Below, piece by piece: positions 16,914 to 25,798 of a DNA stretch of 43,788 nt. Each line of letters opens with the position of its first letter. Position 1 is the first letter of the stretch. The position numbers and the translations under genes are program-made. Under the pieces are notes generated by a model that was not told the DNA's origin, did no database searches, and saw only the letters and a list, made by a program, of their open reading frames with translations. The DNA is from an uncultured Lutibacter sp. Lineage in GTDB: Bacteria > Bacteroidota > Bacteroidia > Flavobacteriales > Flavobacteriaceae. Where the stretch lies: the NCBI GenBank assembly GCA_947311835.1, contig CAMZLV010000002.1:1-43788 (forward strand), read 5' to 3'.

Positions 16914-19259
16914 ATGAGATTTTGGAACTTAATTCTAAAACACAAAATAAAGAGTATCCTTTTTTTGATACTCTTTATTTGGTATTACTTTTCGTTGCCA
17001 AAACAATTATTTAACACACCAACCTCTACAGTTATAGAAAGTGCTGAAGGAGAGTTGTTGGGTGCAAAAATAGCTGCAGATGGTCAGTGGCGATTTCCGA
17101 AAAAAGATAGTATTTCAACTAAATTCAAAGAATGTATCGTACAATTTGAAGATGCACATTTTTATTCACATTTTGGATTTAATCCAGTTTCAATATTTAA
17201 AGCCTTACAGCAAAATATTAAAGCAGGAAGAGTAAAAAGAGGCGGAAGTACGATAACACAGCAAGTTATCAGAATGTCAAGAAATGGGAAAAAACGCACG
17301 TACTTTGAGAAGATAAAAGAATTAATTTTAGCAACAAGATTAGAGTTGCGCTATAGTAAACAAGAAATATTAAATTTTTATGCTTCCAATGCGCCTTTTG
17401 GAGGAAATACTGTAGGAATTGAAGCTGCATCATGGCGTTATTTCGGTAGAAAATCTCACGAACTATCATGGTCAGAAACTGCAACTTTAGCTGTTTTACC
17501 AAATGCTCCAAGTTTGATTTATCCAGGAAAAAATCAACAAAAATTGGTTGTTAAAAGAAATAGATTGCTCAAAAAATTATTACAAAAGCAACTTATTGAT
17601 ACATTAACCTACAACTTATCAATTACTGAAGAGTTGCCAAAAAAACCGTATCCATTACCACAAATAGCGCCACATTTATTAGAAAAAATCACTAAAAAAA
17701 GTAAAGGAAAACGAGTTAAAACAAGTGTAAAAAAAGAGTTGCAACAACGCGTAAATTCAATTGTAAAAAATCATTATAATGAGTTAAAACAAAATCAGAT
17801 TTATAATATATCAGTATTGATTTTAGATGTAAAAACCAGAAAAATTTTAACGTATATTGGCAATTCACCAACAGATTTTGAGCATCAAAAAGATGTGGAT
17901 GTAATTGACAAACCAAGAAGTACTGGAAGTATTTTAAAGCCTTTTTTATACGCAGCAATGTTAGACGCTGGAGAAATTTTACCTAAAACCTTAGTCTATG
18001 ATATACCAACAACAATTGCTGGTTATAGTCCTCAAAATTTTAATCAGAAGTTTGATGGTGCTGTATTTGCTGATGAAGCTTTGTCACGCTCTTTAAATGT
18101 ACCTGCAGTAAGGATGTTACAAGATTTTGGTTTAGATCGATTTCATCATTATTTAAAAAAGTTAGATTTAAAAGATGTTAAATACAACGCCAATCATTAT
18201 GGATTGTCATTAATTTTAGGAGGAGCAGAAAGTAATTTATGGGATTTATGCAAGTCATATGCATCTATGAGTTCCACCGTAAATCATTATGATGAAACCT
18301 CAGGAAAGTATTACAAAAAGGAGTTTATTGAACCTTCTTTTTTAGCCAATTTTAAAGTCAATTTTGGGGAGTTATCTACAGAAAAAACAGTATTTGATGC
18401 AGGATCAATTTATATAACTTTTGAAGCAATGAAAAATGTGAATAGACCAAATAGTGAAGGAAATTGGGAATATTTTGATTCATCCAAAAAAATTGCATGG
18501 AAAACAGGCACAAGTTTTGGATTTAGAGACGCTTGGGCAATAGGAATGACCAAAGATTATGTAGTTGGTGTTTGGGTTGGAAATGCAGATGGTGAAGGAA
18601 GACCTGGACTTGTAGGAGTGGCAGCTGCAGCACCAATTTTATTTGATACTTTTGCAGTTTTACCACAAAGTAAGTGGTTTGAAAAACCATATGATGAATT
18701 GGCAGAAGTTGAAATATGTACGAAGAGCGGTTATAGAGCCTCTGAAATATGCGAAGAAAAAGAAAAACAATTTATACAGGTGTCAGGATTAAAAACGCGT
18801 CCTTGTCCGTATCATTTTTGGGTTCATTTAGATAATAATGAGCAATATCAAGTTAATTCTTCGTGTCAACCTCTTAGTAAAATGACGCATAAAAGTTGGT
18901 TTGTATTACCTCCTTTAGTAGCGAATTATTACCAACAAAAAAATCCATTTTACAAGCCATTACCAAAATTCAGAAAAGATTGTGAAACAGAAAACAGGCA
19001 GTCGATGGAGTTTATTTATCCAAAGGAAAATACCACAATTTATTTAGCGAAAGATTTTGACAATAAAAAGAAAGGTGTTGTACTGAAAATAGTACATACA
19101 ACTCCAGAAACAATGGTTTTTTGGTATTTAGATTCGCAATTTATTGGCAGTACCCAAACTATACACGAACTACTTGTAAAACCAAAAAAAGGAAAACATA
19201 TTTTAACCATAGTTGATCAATATGGAAATGAGCGTACACGCTTAATAGAAATAAAATAA
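16914..19259 (+). CDS. pbpC: penicillin-binding protein 1C (transglycosylase/transpeptidase)
   Basis: EDAHFYSHFGFNPVSI, RGGSTITQQVIRMSR, RSTGSILKPFLYAAML (SxxK), WKTGTSFGFRDAWAIG (KTG); 3 nt after the A2M stop. Confidence 0.97.
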   Translation: MRFWNLILKHKIKSILFLILFIWYYFSLPKQLFNTPTSTVIESAEGELLGAKIAADGQWRFPKKDSISTKFKECIVQFEDAHFYSHFGFNPVSIFKALQQNIKAGRVKRGGSTITQQVIRMSRNGKKRTYFEKIKELILATRLELRYSKQEILNFYASNAPFGGNTVGIEAASWRYFGRKSHELSWSETATLAVLPNAPSLIYPGKNQQKLVVKRNRLLKKLLQKQLIDTLTYNLSITEELPKKPYPLPQIAPHLLEKITKKSKGKRVKTSVKKELQQRVNSIVKNHYNELKQNQIYNISVLILDVKTRKILTYIGNSPTDFEHQKDVDVIDKPRSTGSILKPFLYAAMLDAGEILPKTLVYDIPTTIAGYSPQNFNQKFDGAVFADEALSRSLNVPAVRMLQDFGLDRFHHYLKKLDLKDVKYNANHYGLSLILGGAESNLWDLCKSYASMSSTVNHYDETSGKYYKKEFIEPSFLANFKVNFGELSTEKTVFDAGSIYITFEAMKNVNRPNSEGNWEYFDSSKKIAWKTGTSFGFRDAWAIGMTKDYVVGVWVGNADGEGRPGLVGVAAAAPILFDTFAVLPQSKWFEKPYDELAEVEICTKSGYRASEICEEKEKQFIQVSGLKTRPCPYHFWVHLDNNEQYQVNSSCQPLSKMTHKSWFVLPPLVANYYQQKNPFYKPLPKFRKDCETENRQSMEFIYPKENTTIYLAKDFDNKKKGVVLKIVHTTPETMVFWYLDSQFIGSTQTIHELLVKPKKGKHILTIVDQYGNERTRLIEIK
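16945..16980 (+). other. 14-bp perfect stem-loop inside the 5' coding region of pbpC
   Basis: AAATAAAGAGTATC - CTTTTTTT - GATACTCTTTATTT. Confidence 0.85.
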
Positions 19260-19368
19260 ATCAGTAAAAAAAAATATAAAAATGTTGTGATATTATGAAT
19301 AATTAGTATCTTGCAATTTAATAAAGCATTGACCAAAGTACTTTGCCGTATAAAAAAGCCTTTTAGCT

Positions 19369-20112
19369 ATGTTAAAAATTATACTAGTTGATGATGAAAA
19401 CGATGCGTTAGAAGCATTAGAGTGGAAATTAAACAACTATATTGATGGTGTAGAAATCACCACATGTAATTCGCCAACTGCAGCCATTGATTTAATAGAA
19501 ACTACTAAGCCAGACATTGTATTTCTTGACATTCAGATGCCTGAAATGGATGGATTCACACTATTGGAAAATTTAAAAAACAGAGATTTTAATTTAATTT
19601 TCACAACAGCACATGATGAATTTGCTTTAAAAGCAATTAAAGTATCAGCAATCGATTATTTATTAAAGCCAGTTGATAAAGATGAATTGATAGACGCTAT
19701 TGGGAAAATTAAAGAAAAAACTAAGGGAGACTTATTAGAAGATAAATTACAATTATTATTAGGAAATATTAATCAAGCTAATAATGATAAAATAAACATT
19801 TCAGCTGATGGAAAGGTGTACCTTCTTGATAAAGAAGATGTTATTATGCTAAAATCAGATAAAAGTTACACGACACTTTATTTATTGAACGAGCAACAAA
19901 TAGTTGTTTCAAAAACATTAAAAGAAGTAGAAAAAAAGTTTCAATTTCCACAGTTTTATAGAGTACACAATTCTTATTTAATTAATTTAGGTCACGTTAA
20001 AGAATACTTAAAAGGTTTAGGAGGCGAGTTAATTATGACTAATGGTCATACTGCATCAATAAGTAGAAATAAAAAATCAGAATTATTTACAAAGTTATAT
20101 TTAGACAAATAA
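19369..20112 (+). CDS. LytTR family response regulator
   Basis: VDDENDALEALEW, DIVFLDIQMPEMDGFTLLE, DYLLKPVDKDEL; C-terminal LytTR domain (LLKSDKSYTTLYL...FYRVHNSYLINLGHVKEYLKG). Confidence 0.96.
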   Translation: MLKIILVDDENDALEALEWKLNNYIDGVEITTCNSPTAAIDLIETTKPDIVFLDIQMPEMDGFTLLENLKNRDFNLIFTTAHDEFALKAIKVSAIDYLLKPVDKDELIDAIGKIKEKTKGDLLEDKLQLLLGNINQANNDKINISADGKVYLLDKEDVIMLKSDKSYTTLYLLNEQQIVVSKTLKEVEKKFQFPQFYRVHNSYLINLGHVKEYLKGLGGELIMTNGHTASISRNKKSELFTKLYLDK

Positions 20113-20115
20113 CAG

Positions 20116-21456
20116 ATGTTTCTAAATTTTTATTCCGAAATATTTTCATGGATAAGAGGAGGTTTATCAATTCTTTTTATCTATCATTTATTGATTTATT
20201 TTCAGAATAAACAAAAAACATATCTATACTATAGTTTGTTTTTGTTAGGGCTATTTATCTTTTTATTAAAAGATATAATGGAGACGAACTTGTCTAAAAA
20301 TATATTTCCCTACATTAATTTCACAATTCAGTTTTTGTCATTTGCAGCATTTTTAATGTTTGCTAGGCAACTATTAGAAACCAGAGAAAAATTACCACGT
20401 TGGGATAAAATTTTATCTTTCGAAACCAAGGTAATGCTACTTTTAACAGGAGTGTTTTTATTGATTCAATATTTTTTTGGGTACGAATATCAGGTTAAAA
20501 TATTTTTAGTTGTAAGTTCAATAATAATAGCGTTTACAATATTTGCTTTGTATTTTTTATCTAAAATACCTGGAATAACCTCAAAATATTTTGTGGTAGG
20601 AACTTTAGTCTATATATTTTTTACAATCATAAGCTATATCACTTTTTTTACTGGCGATAAGGTGTTTTTAAATTATGGGGTTAGACCATTATTATTAGTT
20701 TATATTGGCGCATTATTGCAAAGTTTAATTTACGCATCTACTTTAGGGTACAGTATTAAACAAATTACCCAAAAAAGTAAAAATGCAGAGATTAAGTTAG
20801 CATATAAATATAAAGAATTAGAACAATTAAAAATGACGGCTTTGCAAAGCCAAATGAATCCACATTTTTTGTTTAATTCATTAAATTCAATAAATAATTT
20901 TATTTTAAAAAGCGACATAGAAAAAGCATCCGACTATATCACTAAATTTTCTAGATTAATTAGGGTTATACTTAAAAGTTCATCAAGTTTAACAGTTCCT
21001 TTTTCTGAAGAGTTAGGGATATTATCGTTATATGTAAAACTCGAGCAAATGCGAATTAACGAAGGGTTTGAATACATTGTTCGTGTAGATGAAGATATTG
21101 ATTTAGAACAAATAGCGGTACCTCCATTATTTTTACAACCCTATATTGAAAACGCTATTTGGCATGGGTTGACTCATGCAGAAGGAGGAGATAAAAAGAT
21201 TATTTTAACAGTAAAAAAAGATAATGACAATATAATTTGTGAAATTATAGATAATGGAATTGGAATCAATAAAGCAAGAGAACTAACACATAAAAAAATA
21301 AATAGAAGAAAATTTTTTGGAACTCAAGCTACAGAAAACAGAATTCAATTGTTATATAAAAAAGTAAATGTAAAAATAAGTATAATAGACATTTCTAACG
21401 ACACATCAACAGGCACTAAAGTTCAAATTATTTTCCCTCACATTATATCTAACTAA
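20116..21456 (+). CDS. LytS/YehU-type sensor histidine kinase (His_kinase PF06580-like)
   Basis: N-terminal TM helices; LQSQMNPHFLFNSLNSINNFIL, VPPLFLQPYIENAIWHGLTHAEGG, IIDNGIGINKA. Confidence 0.96.
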   Translation: MFLNFYSEIFSWIRGGLSILFIYHLLIYFQNKQKTYLYYSLFLLGLFIFLLKDIMETNLSKNIFPYINFTIQFLSFAAFLMFARQLLETREKLPRWDKILSFETKVMLLLTGVFLLIQYFFGYEYQVKIFLVVSSIIIAFTIFALYFLSKIPGITSKYFVVGTLVYIFFTIISYITFFTGDKVFLNYGVRPLLLVYIGALLQSLIYASTLGYSIKQITQKSKNAEIKLAYKYKELEQLKMTALQSQMNPHFLFNSLNSINNFILKSDIEKASDYITKFSRLIRVILKSSSSLTVPFSEELGILSLYVKLEQMRINEGFEYIVRVDEDIDLEQIAVPPLFLQPYIENAIWHGLTHAEGGDKKIILTVKKDNDNIICEIIDNGIGINKARELTHKKINRRKFFGTQATENRIQLLYKKVNVKISIIDISNDTSTGTKVQIIFPHIISN

Positions 21457-21542
21457 ATCACCATTTATTTTCTATTTATCACCAATGGTTAACAATATGT
21501 GTGCGTTCCTATATTTTTTACAGATAGATCAAGAAAACAACG

Positions 21543-21550
21543 TATATTTG
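21543..21550 (+). promoter_or_regulatory. -7 element TATATTTG upstream of the small ORF at 21595
   Basis: TAnnTTTG match; -33 not seen. Confidence 0.35.
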
Positions 21551-21594
21551 ATGTTAGATTAAAATCAATTTAAAAGTAATAAAGCACGTTTTAT

Positions 21595-21855
21595 ATGGCA
21601 TTAGACTCTTTTTTTATCCCCACAGACAAAGATATATTAAGAGATCTTAATGAGAAATCTCATTCAATACACTTTATTGGATTAGGAGAGTTTTCTCAGA
21701 AAATTGATGGAATAAAATTTTCAAGAATATTTAGATATCGTTTTGATAAAGAAAAGAAATTAATGCAAGTTATTTATCATAAACAAGGTCTGTCGTGGAA
21801 GTTTAAGCATGTTGTTTTATTACATAAAGAAATAAAATCTAAATTTACTTTATAA
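21595..21855 (+). CDS. small hypothetical protein (86 aa)
   Basis: Ordinary soluble composition (DILRDLNEKSHSIHFIGLGEFSQKIDGIKFSRIFRYRFDKEKKLMQVIYHKQG); -7 motif ~45 nt upstream; no family recognised. Confidence 0.55.
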   Translation: MALDSFFIPTDKDILRDLNEKSHSIHFIGLGEFSQKIDGIKFSRIFRYRFDKEKKLMQVIYHKQGLSWKFKHVVLLHKEIKSKFTL

Positions 21856-22104
21856 AAATAGGCTATAATCATTTAGTTGTTTAAAAACAGTTCCGTTAAA
21901 GTCAAATTTAAAAAGACAGACAATTTTTATTTATATTTCAAATTCTCCCTTGCAAAATACAATTTTGTTTCATCGTACTTATTATAAAGTAAGTGCTAAA
22001 CACTGTATAGATAACCTGAACACCATTTATTTGTTTAATTGCGTATTTTATTGCTTTTTTACTTCTGTTTTTTTATTTTATTTTATTTGTATGAGTAAAC
22101 CATA

Positions 22105-22112
22105 TATATTTG
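22105..22112 (+). promoter_or_regulatory. -7 element TATATTTG ahead of a terminator-like hairpin
   Basis: TAnnTTTG, with TTG at 22087-22089 (15-nt spacer, slightly short). Confidence 0.35.
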
Positions 22113-22148
22113 TAAGTGTAAATGAGTCTTTGGGGTTGATTTATTTAT

Positions 22149-22186
22149 AACTCGAGTTAAATACTATTTTTCTCGAGTTTTTTTTA
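22149..22186 (+). terminator. stem-loop AACTCGAG...CTCGAGTT with T tract
   Basis: 8-bp perfect stem (22149-22156 / 22172-22179) followed by TTTTTTT on the + strand. Confidence 0.7.
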
Positions 22187-22657
22187 TGTCCAGTTTTTAA
22201 ATGCTTTTTTACTTAATTCAGAGTTATAGTACTTTGTAATTCCTGTTACTTCTTGTCCGAGCCAAGAAGGTTTTTTGAAATTTTCATCTTCAGTTTTAAG
22301 TTCTATTTCAGCAACAACCAAGCCTTCATTTTCCCCAATAAATTCATCAATTTCATAAATATGCGAATCGTAATTAACAAAATACCTGTTTTTTTCAATA
22401 ACACCTTTCTCACACAAGTATAACAATGATTTTGCTTCATTACAATCAATTTCTTTCTCCCATTCAAACCGTGTTAATCCATTTTTTGATGAAATCCCTT
22501 TAATAGTTATAAAACCTTTAGAATCAATAATACGGATGCGCACAACACGATTTTTATTAGAATTTAAAAACCCTTGTTTTATCTTTGCACACTTAAAACT
22601 TTCTTTTTTATAAAGGTCGTTTTTAACTAAAAATTTTCGTTCAATTTCTATTGACAT
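22184..22657 (-). CDS. CYTH domain protein (class IV adenylate cyclase / triphosphate tunnel metalloenzyme family)
   Basis: MSIEIERKFLV (ExExK motif), RVVRIRIIDSKGFITIKG, RFEWEKEID, YEIDEFIGENEGLVVAEIEL. Confidence 0.96.
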   Translation of the reverse strand: MSIEIERKFLVKNDLYKKESFKCAKIKQGFLNSNKNRVVRIRIIDSKGFITIKGISSKNGLTRFEWEKEIDCNEAKSLLYLCEKGVIEKNRYFVNYDSHIYEIDEFIGENEGLVVAEIELKTEDENFKKPSWLGQEVTGITKYYNSELSKKAFKNWT

Positions 22658-22692
22658 TATTTTTAACTTTATTGCTAAAATAATACTTTTAA

Positions 22693-22719
22693 TTGTTTCG
22701 TTAATAATAGATACCTTTG
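22693..22719 (+). promoter_or_regulatory. promoter TTG-N16-TACCTTTG for porZ
   Basis: TTG 22693-22695 and TACCTTTG 22712-22719, 21 nt before the ATG. Confidence 0.5.
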
Positions 22720-22740
22720 AAACTTATTAAAAAGTAACAA

Positions 22741-25074
22741 ATGAAAAAATATATAAAAATTTTACTGTTTTTATTTACGATATATGGTTGGTCTCAAACT
22801 GATTATTCTGATAATTGGGAAGACTTTTATTCGTATAACAATGTGAAAGATTTTACTAAGGTAGCTGATAAAATTTACGCAGTGGTTGACAACGCTATTT
22901 TTATTTATAATACTTCTACAAATGAGATTAACAAATTATCATCAGTAAATGGTCTTTCAGGACAAACAGCAACTAGTATTCATTACAGTACTGCTTTTGA
23001 TAGATTGGTTGTTGGTTACGCTACTGGACTTATTGAAATAGTTAATTCTAACGGCGAAATTACAATAGCGCCAGACATTACAAATTTTACGCTTTCAACC
23101 GAAAAAGCGATTACTAATATTACTGAACATAACAACAAGTTATATCTATCTACATCATTTGCTGTAGTAGAATATGACATTGAAAATTTAGTTTTCGGTG
23201 ATACTTTTTTTATCGGTGCCAATTCATCAGAAACAAAAATTAATGAAATAATCGTTTATCAAGACACAATATATGCTGCCACTGAAAACGGTATATATAC
23301 TGCTGATATAAATAACCCTAATTTGATAGATTATAATAATTGGACACACTATTTTTCTGGAAATTTTAGTTCGATAGCCGTTTTTAACAATCAAGTTTAT
23401 ACAAGTAGAAATAAAAAATTATATAGCATCAGTAATACGTTTTCATTGAATTTAATTCACACTTTTTCAACAGGTGTTTTAAAAATAAAATCATCAGACA
23501 CATTCTTATCAGTAGCAACAACTCGTAATGCAGCTATTTTTGATAATTCTTTAACGTTGGTAACTCAAATAGTTTCTGATGTAAATTCAGATTACTATTT
23601 TAGTTTAAATGCAGTATATTCAGAAGAAGACAAGATATATCTTGGAACAAAAGAATTTGGTATCTTAGAAACCACTTCATCAAACACAACTATTTTTGAA
23701 GAGATTCATCCAGATGGTCCTTCATCAAATGATCTTTTTTCTATTAGTGTTTTAAATAATAATTTATGGGTCGTTTATGGAGGATATGAAGACGCCTACG
23801 GACCATTAAATAAACGACTAGGAACAAGTCACTATAATGGCGAAAACTGGATAAATATACCTTATGACCCAAATTTTCCTTCTAAAAACTTAGTGCATGC
23901 AACTATTGACCCAAATCATGAAAACAAAGTTTACCTTAGTTCTTGGTCAGCAAGTAATGGTACGCCTAATACTGATACAGGAGGAATACTTGTAATTGAA
24001 AATGATATTCCATCACTATTTTTAAACAATACCAATAGTAGTTTGGAAGATTTATGGCCATCAAACCCAAACTATGTAAGTATTAGAGTAAATGGTACTG
24101 CTTTTGATAATGAAGGAAATTTATGGGTAGCCAATGCTTGGATTGATAATATGTTAAAAAAAATGACTCCACAAGGCTCATGGATTAGTTATGATTTAAG
24201 CTCGCTTTTAACGAATACAGCAAGAGGCTTAAACGAATTAATTATTGATAACACCAATACTATTTGGATTGGCACCAGAAGAAATGGACTTTTAGCATAC
24301 AATGAAAATGGAGATAAAAAAAGAGCATTAACTACTGAACCTACAAAAGGTTCATTACCAGACCCAAATGTTAGAACTATTGCAGTTGATAAAAGTAATC
24401 GAATTTGGATAGGAACTAAAAAAGGAATGGTAGTTTTTTATAATGCAGGAGGTCTTTTTGATGCTGATATTTTTGATGCCGAATCAATAATTATTTTAGA
24501 TGATGGTATACCAAAAAAACTATTAGGAGATCAACCAATAAACTCAATTGCTGTTGATGGTGCAGATAATAAATGGTTTGGTACAGATGGAGGAGGCGCT
24601 CTACAATCTAACCCAAACGGAAGAGAAACATTAAATATTTTCACTACATCAAACTCTCCTTTACCATCTAATTTAATATTAAAAATTAAGGTAGATAAAA
24701 GTAATGGTAAGGTGTATTTTGGAACAGCAAAAGGAATCGTTGCATACAATAGTAATGTAGCGCCATTTAGCGATGAATTAGGCGAAGTATATGCATATCC
24801 TAATCCAGCAACAAACCAACACGAAACGATTACTATTGACGGTAGAAATGACACTCATTTACCTCAAGGAACGAATGTAAAAATACTAGATTCAGCAGGC
24901 TATTTAGTATATGAAACTAATGTTATAGAAGGTCAGGAACTGTTAGGAGGAAAAGTTGTATGGAATAAAAGAAACTTAGCAGGAAGAAAGGTAGCGTCAG
25001 GTATTTATATCGTATTACTTACCAATAAAGACAAAACAGAGACTTCTTCAACAAAAATTGCAATAATCAATTAG
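22741..25074 (+). CDS. porZ: PorZ-like type IX secretion beta-propeller protein
   Basis: Signal peptide; two-component-regulator-like propeller repeats (NTIWIGTRRNGLLAYNENG, NRIWIGTKKGMVVF, NKWFGTDGGGAL); C-terminal YAYPNPATN...GIYIVLLTNKDKTETSSTKIAIIN; recO directly follows. Confidence 0.82.
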   Translation: MKKYIKILLFLFTIYGWSQTDYSDNWEDFYSYNNVKDFTKVADKIYAVVDNAIFIYNTSTNEINKLSSVNGLSGQTATSIHYSTAFDRLVVGYATGLIEIVNSNGEITIAPDITNFTLSTEKAITNITEHNNKLYLSTSFAVVEYDIENLVFGDTFFIGANSSETKINEIIVYQDTIYAATENGIYTADINNPNLIDYNNWTHYFSGNFSSIAVFNNQVYTSRNKKLYSISNTFSLNLIHTFSTGVLKIKSSDTFLSVATTRNAAIFDNSLTLVTQIVSDVNSDYYFSLNAVYSEEDKIYLGTKEFGILETTSSNTTIFEEIHPDGPSSNDLFSISVLNNNLWVVYGGYEDAYGPLNKRLGTSHYNGENWINIPYDPNFPSKNLVHATIDPNHENKVYLSSWSASNGTPNTDTGGILVIENDIPSLFLNNTNSSLEDLWPSNPNYVSIRVNGTAFDNEGNLWVANAWIDNMLKKMTPQGSWISYDLSSLLTNTARGLNELIIDNTNTIWIGTRRNGLLAYNENGDKKRALTTEPTKGSLPDPNVRTIAVDKSNRIWIGTKKGMVVFYNAGGLFDADIFDAESIIILDDGIPKKLLGDQPINSIAVDGADNKWFGTDGGGALQSNPNGRETLNIFTTSNSPLPSNLILKIKVDKSNGKVYFGTAKGIVAYNSNVAPFSDELGEVYAYPNPATNQHETITIDGRNDTHLPQGTNVKILDSAGYLVYETNVIEGQELLGGKVVWNKRNLAGRKVASGIYIVLLTNKDKTETSSTKIAIIN

Positions 25075-25076
25075 CG

Positions 25077-25796
25077 ATGATTGTTACTACCAATGCAATT
25101 GTTTTAAGTTCAATAAAATATGGAGATACGAGCTTAATAGTTAAGTGCTACACGCAATCTGATGGTGCAAAATCATACTTATTAAAAGGTGTTTTAGCAT
25201 CAAAAAAAGGAAAACTAAAAACCGCTTATTTTCAACCTTTAACACAATTAAAAATTGTTGCAAATCACAATAATAAAGGAAATTTAAATAGTATTAAAGA
25301 GGTTGAGATAATTAACCATTATAAAACGATTTATTCTACGATCGTTAAACAATCAATTGCTTTCTTTTTATCAGAAGTACTAACACTTTCTATTCAAGAA
25401 GAAGAACGAAATGAAGCGCTATATAATTATTTAGAAACCGCGTTAATTTGGCTTGACACACATACTAGCACCGCAAACTTTCATCTGTACTTCTTACTTA
25501 ATCTTACCAAACATCTTGGTTTTTATCCTGACACTAACCATGTTGATTATAATTATTTTGACCTTGTAGAAGGTAAGTTTTATCAACAGTCACCTCAATA
25601 TAATTATATTACTGGAACCGAATTAAGTGCGTTTAAAAAACTATTAGGCATAAATTTTGAGGCATTAGATAAAGTCGCGTTCAATGCCAAAAGTAGACAA
25701 CAAGTTTTAACTGTATTAATTCAATATTTTGAATTACATTTGAACGGTTTTAGAAAACCAAAATCACTAACTGTTTTAAAATCTATATTTAATTAA
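25077..25796 (+). CDS. recO: DNA repair protein RecO
   Basis: VTTNAIVLSSIKYGDTSLIVKCYTQSDGAKSYLLKGVLASKKGKLKTAYFQPLTQLKIV is the RecO N-terminal pattern. Confidence 0.96.
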   Translation: MIVTTNAIVLSSIKYGDTSLIVKCYTQSDGAKSYLLKGVLASKKGKLKTAYFQPLTQLKIVANHNNKGNLNSIKEVEIINHYKTIYSTIVKQSIAFFLSEVLTLSIQEEERNEALYNYLETALIWLDTHTSTANFHLYFLLNLTKHLGFYPDTNHVDYNYFDLVEGKFYQQSPQYNYITGTELSAFKKLLGINFEALDKVAFNAKSRQQVLTVLIQYFELHLNGFRKPKSLTVLKSIFN

Positions 25797-25798
25797 TT

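Noticed and set aside
21953-21970. Short hairpin CAAAAT-ACA-ATTTTG
   Set aside because: Six A/T-rich pairs with a 3-nt loop, ~100 nt past the nearest stop; too weak to call as a terminator.
21950-22150. 66-aa + strand ORF
   Set aside because: Starts with TTG-type codon, Phe/Cys/Tyr-rich AT-derived composition; the region is better read as intergenic with a possible small RNA.
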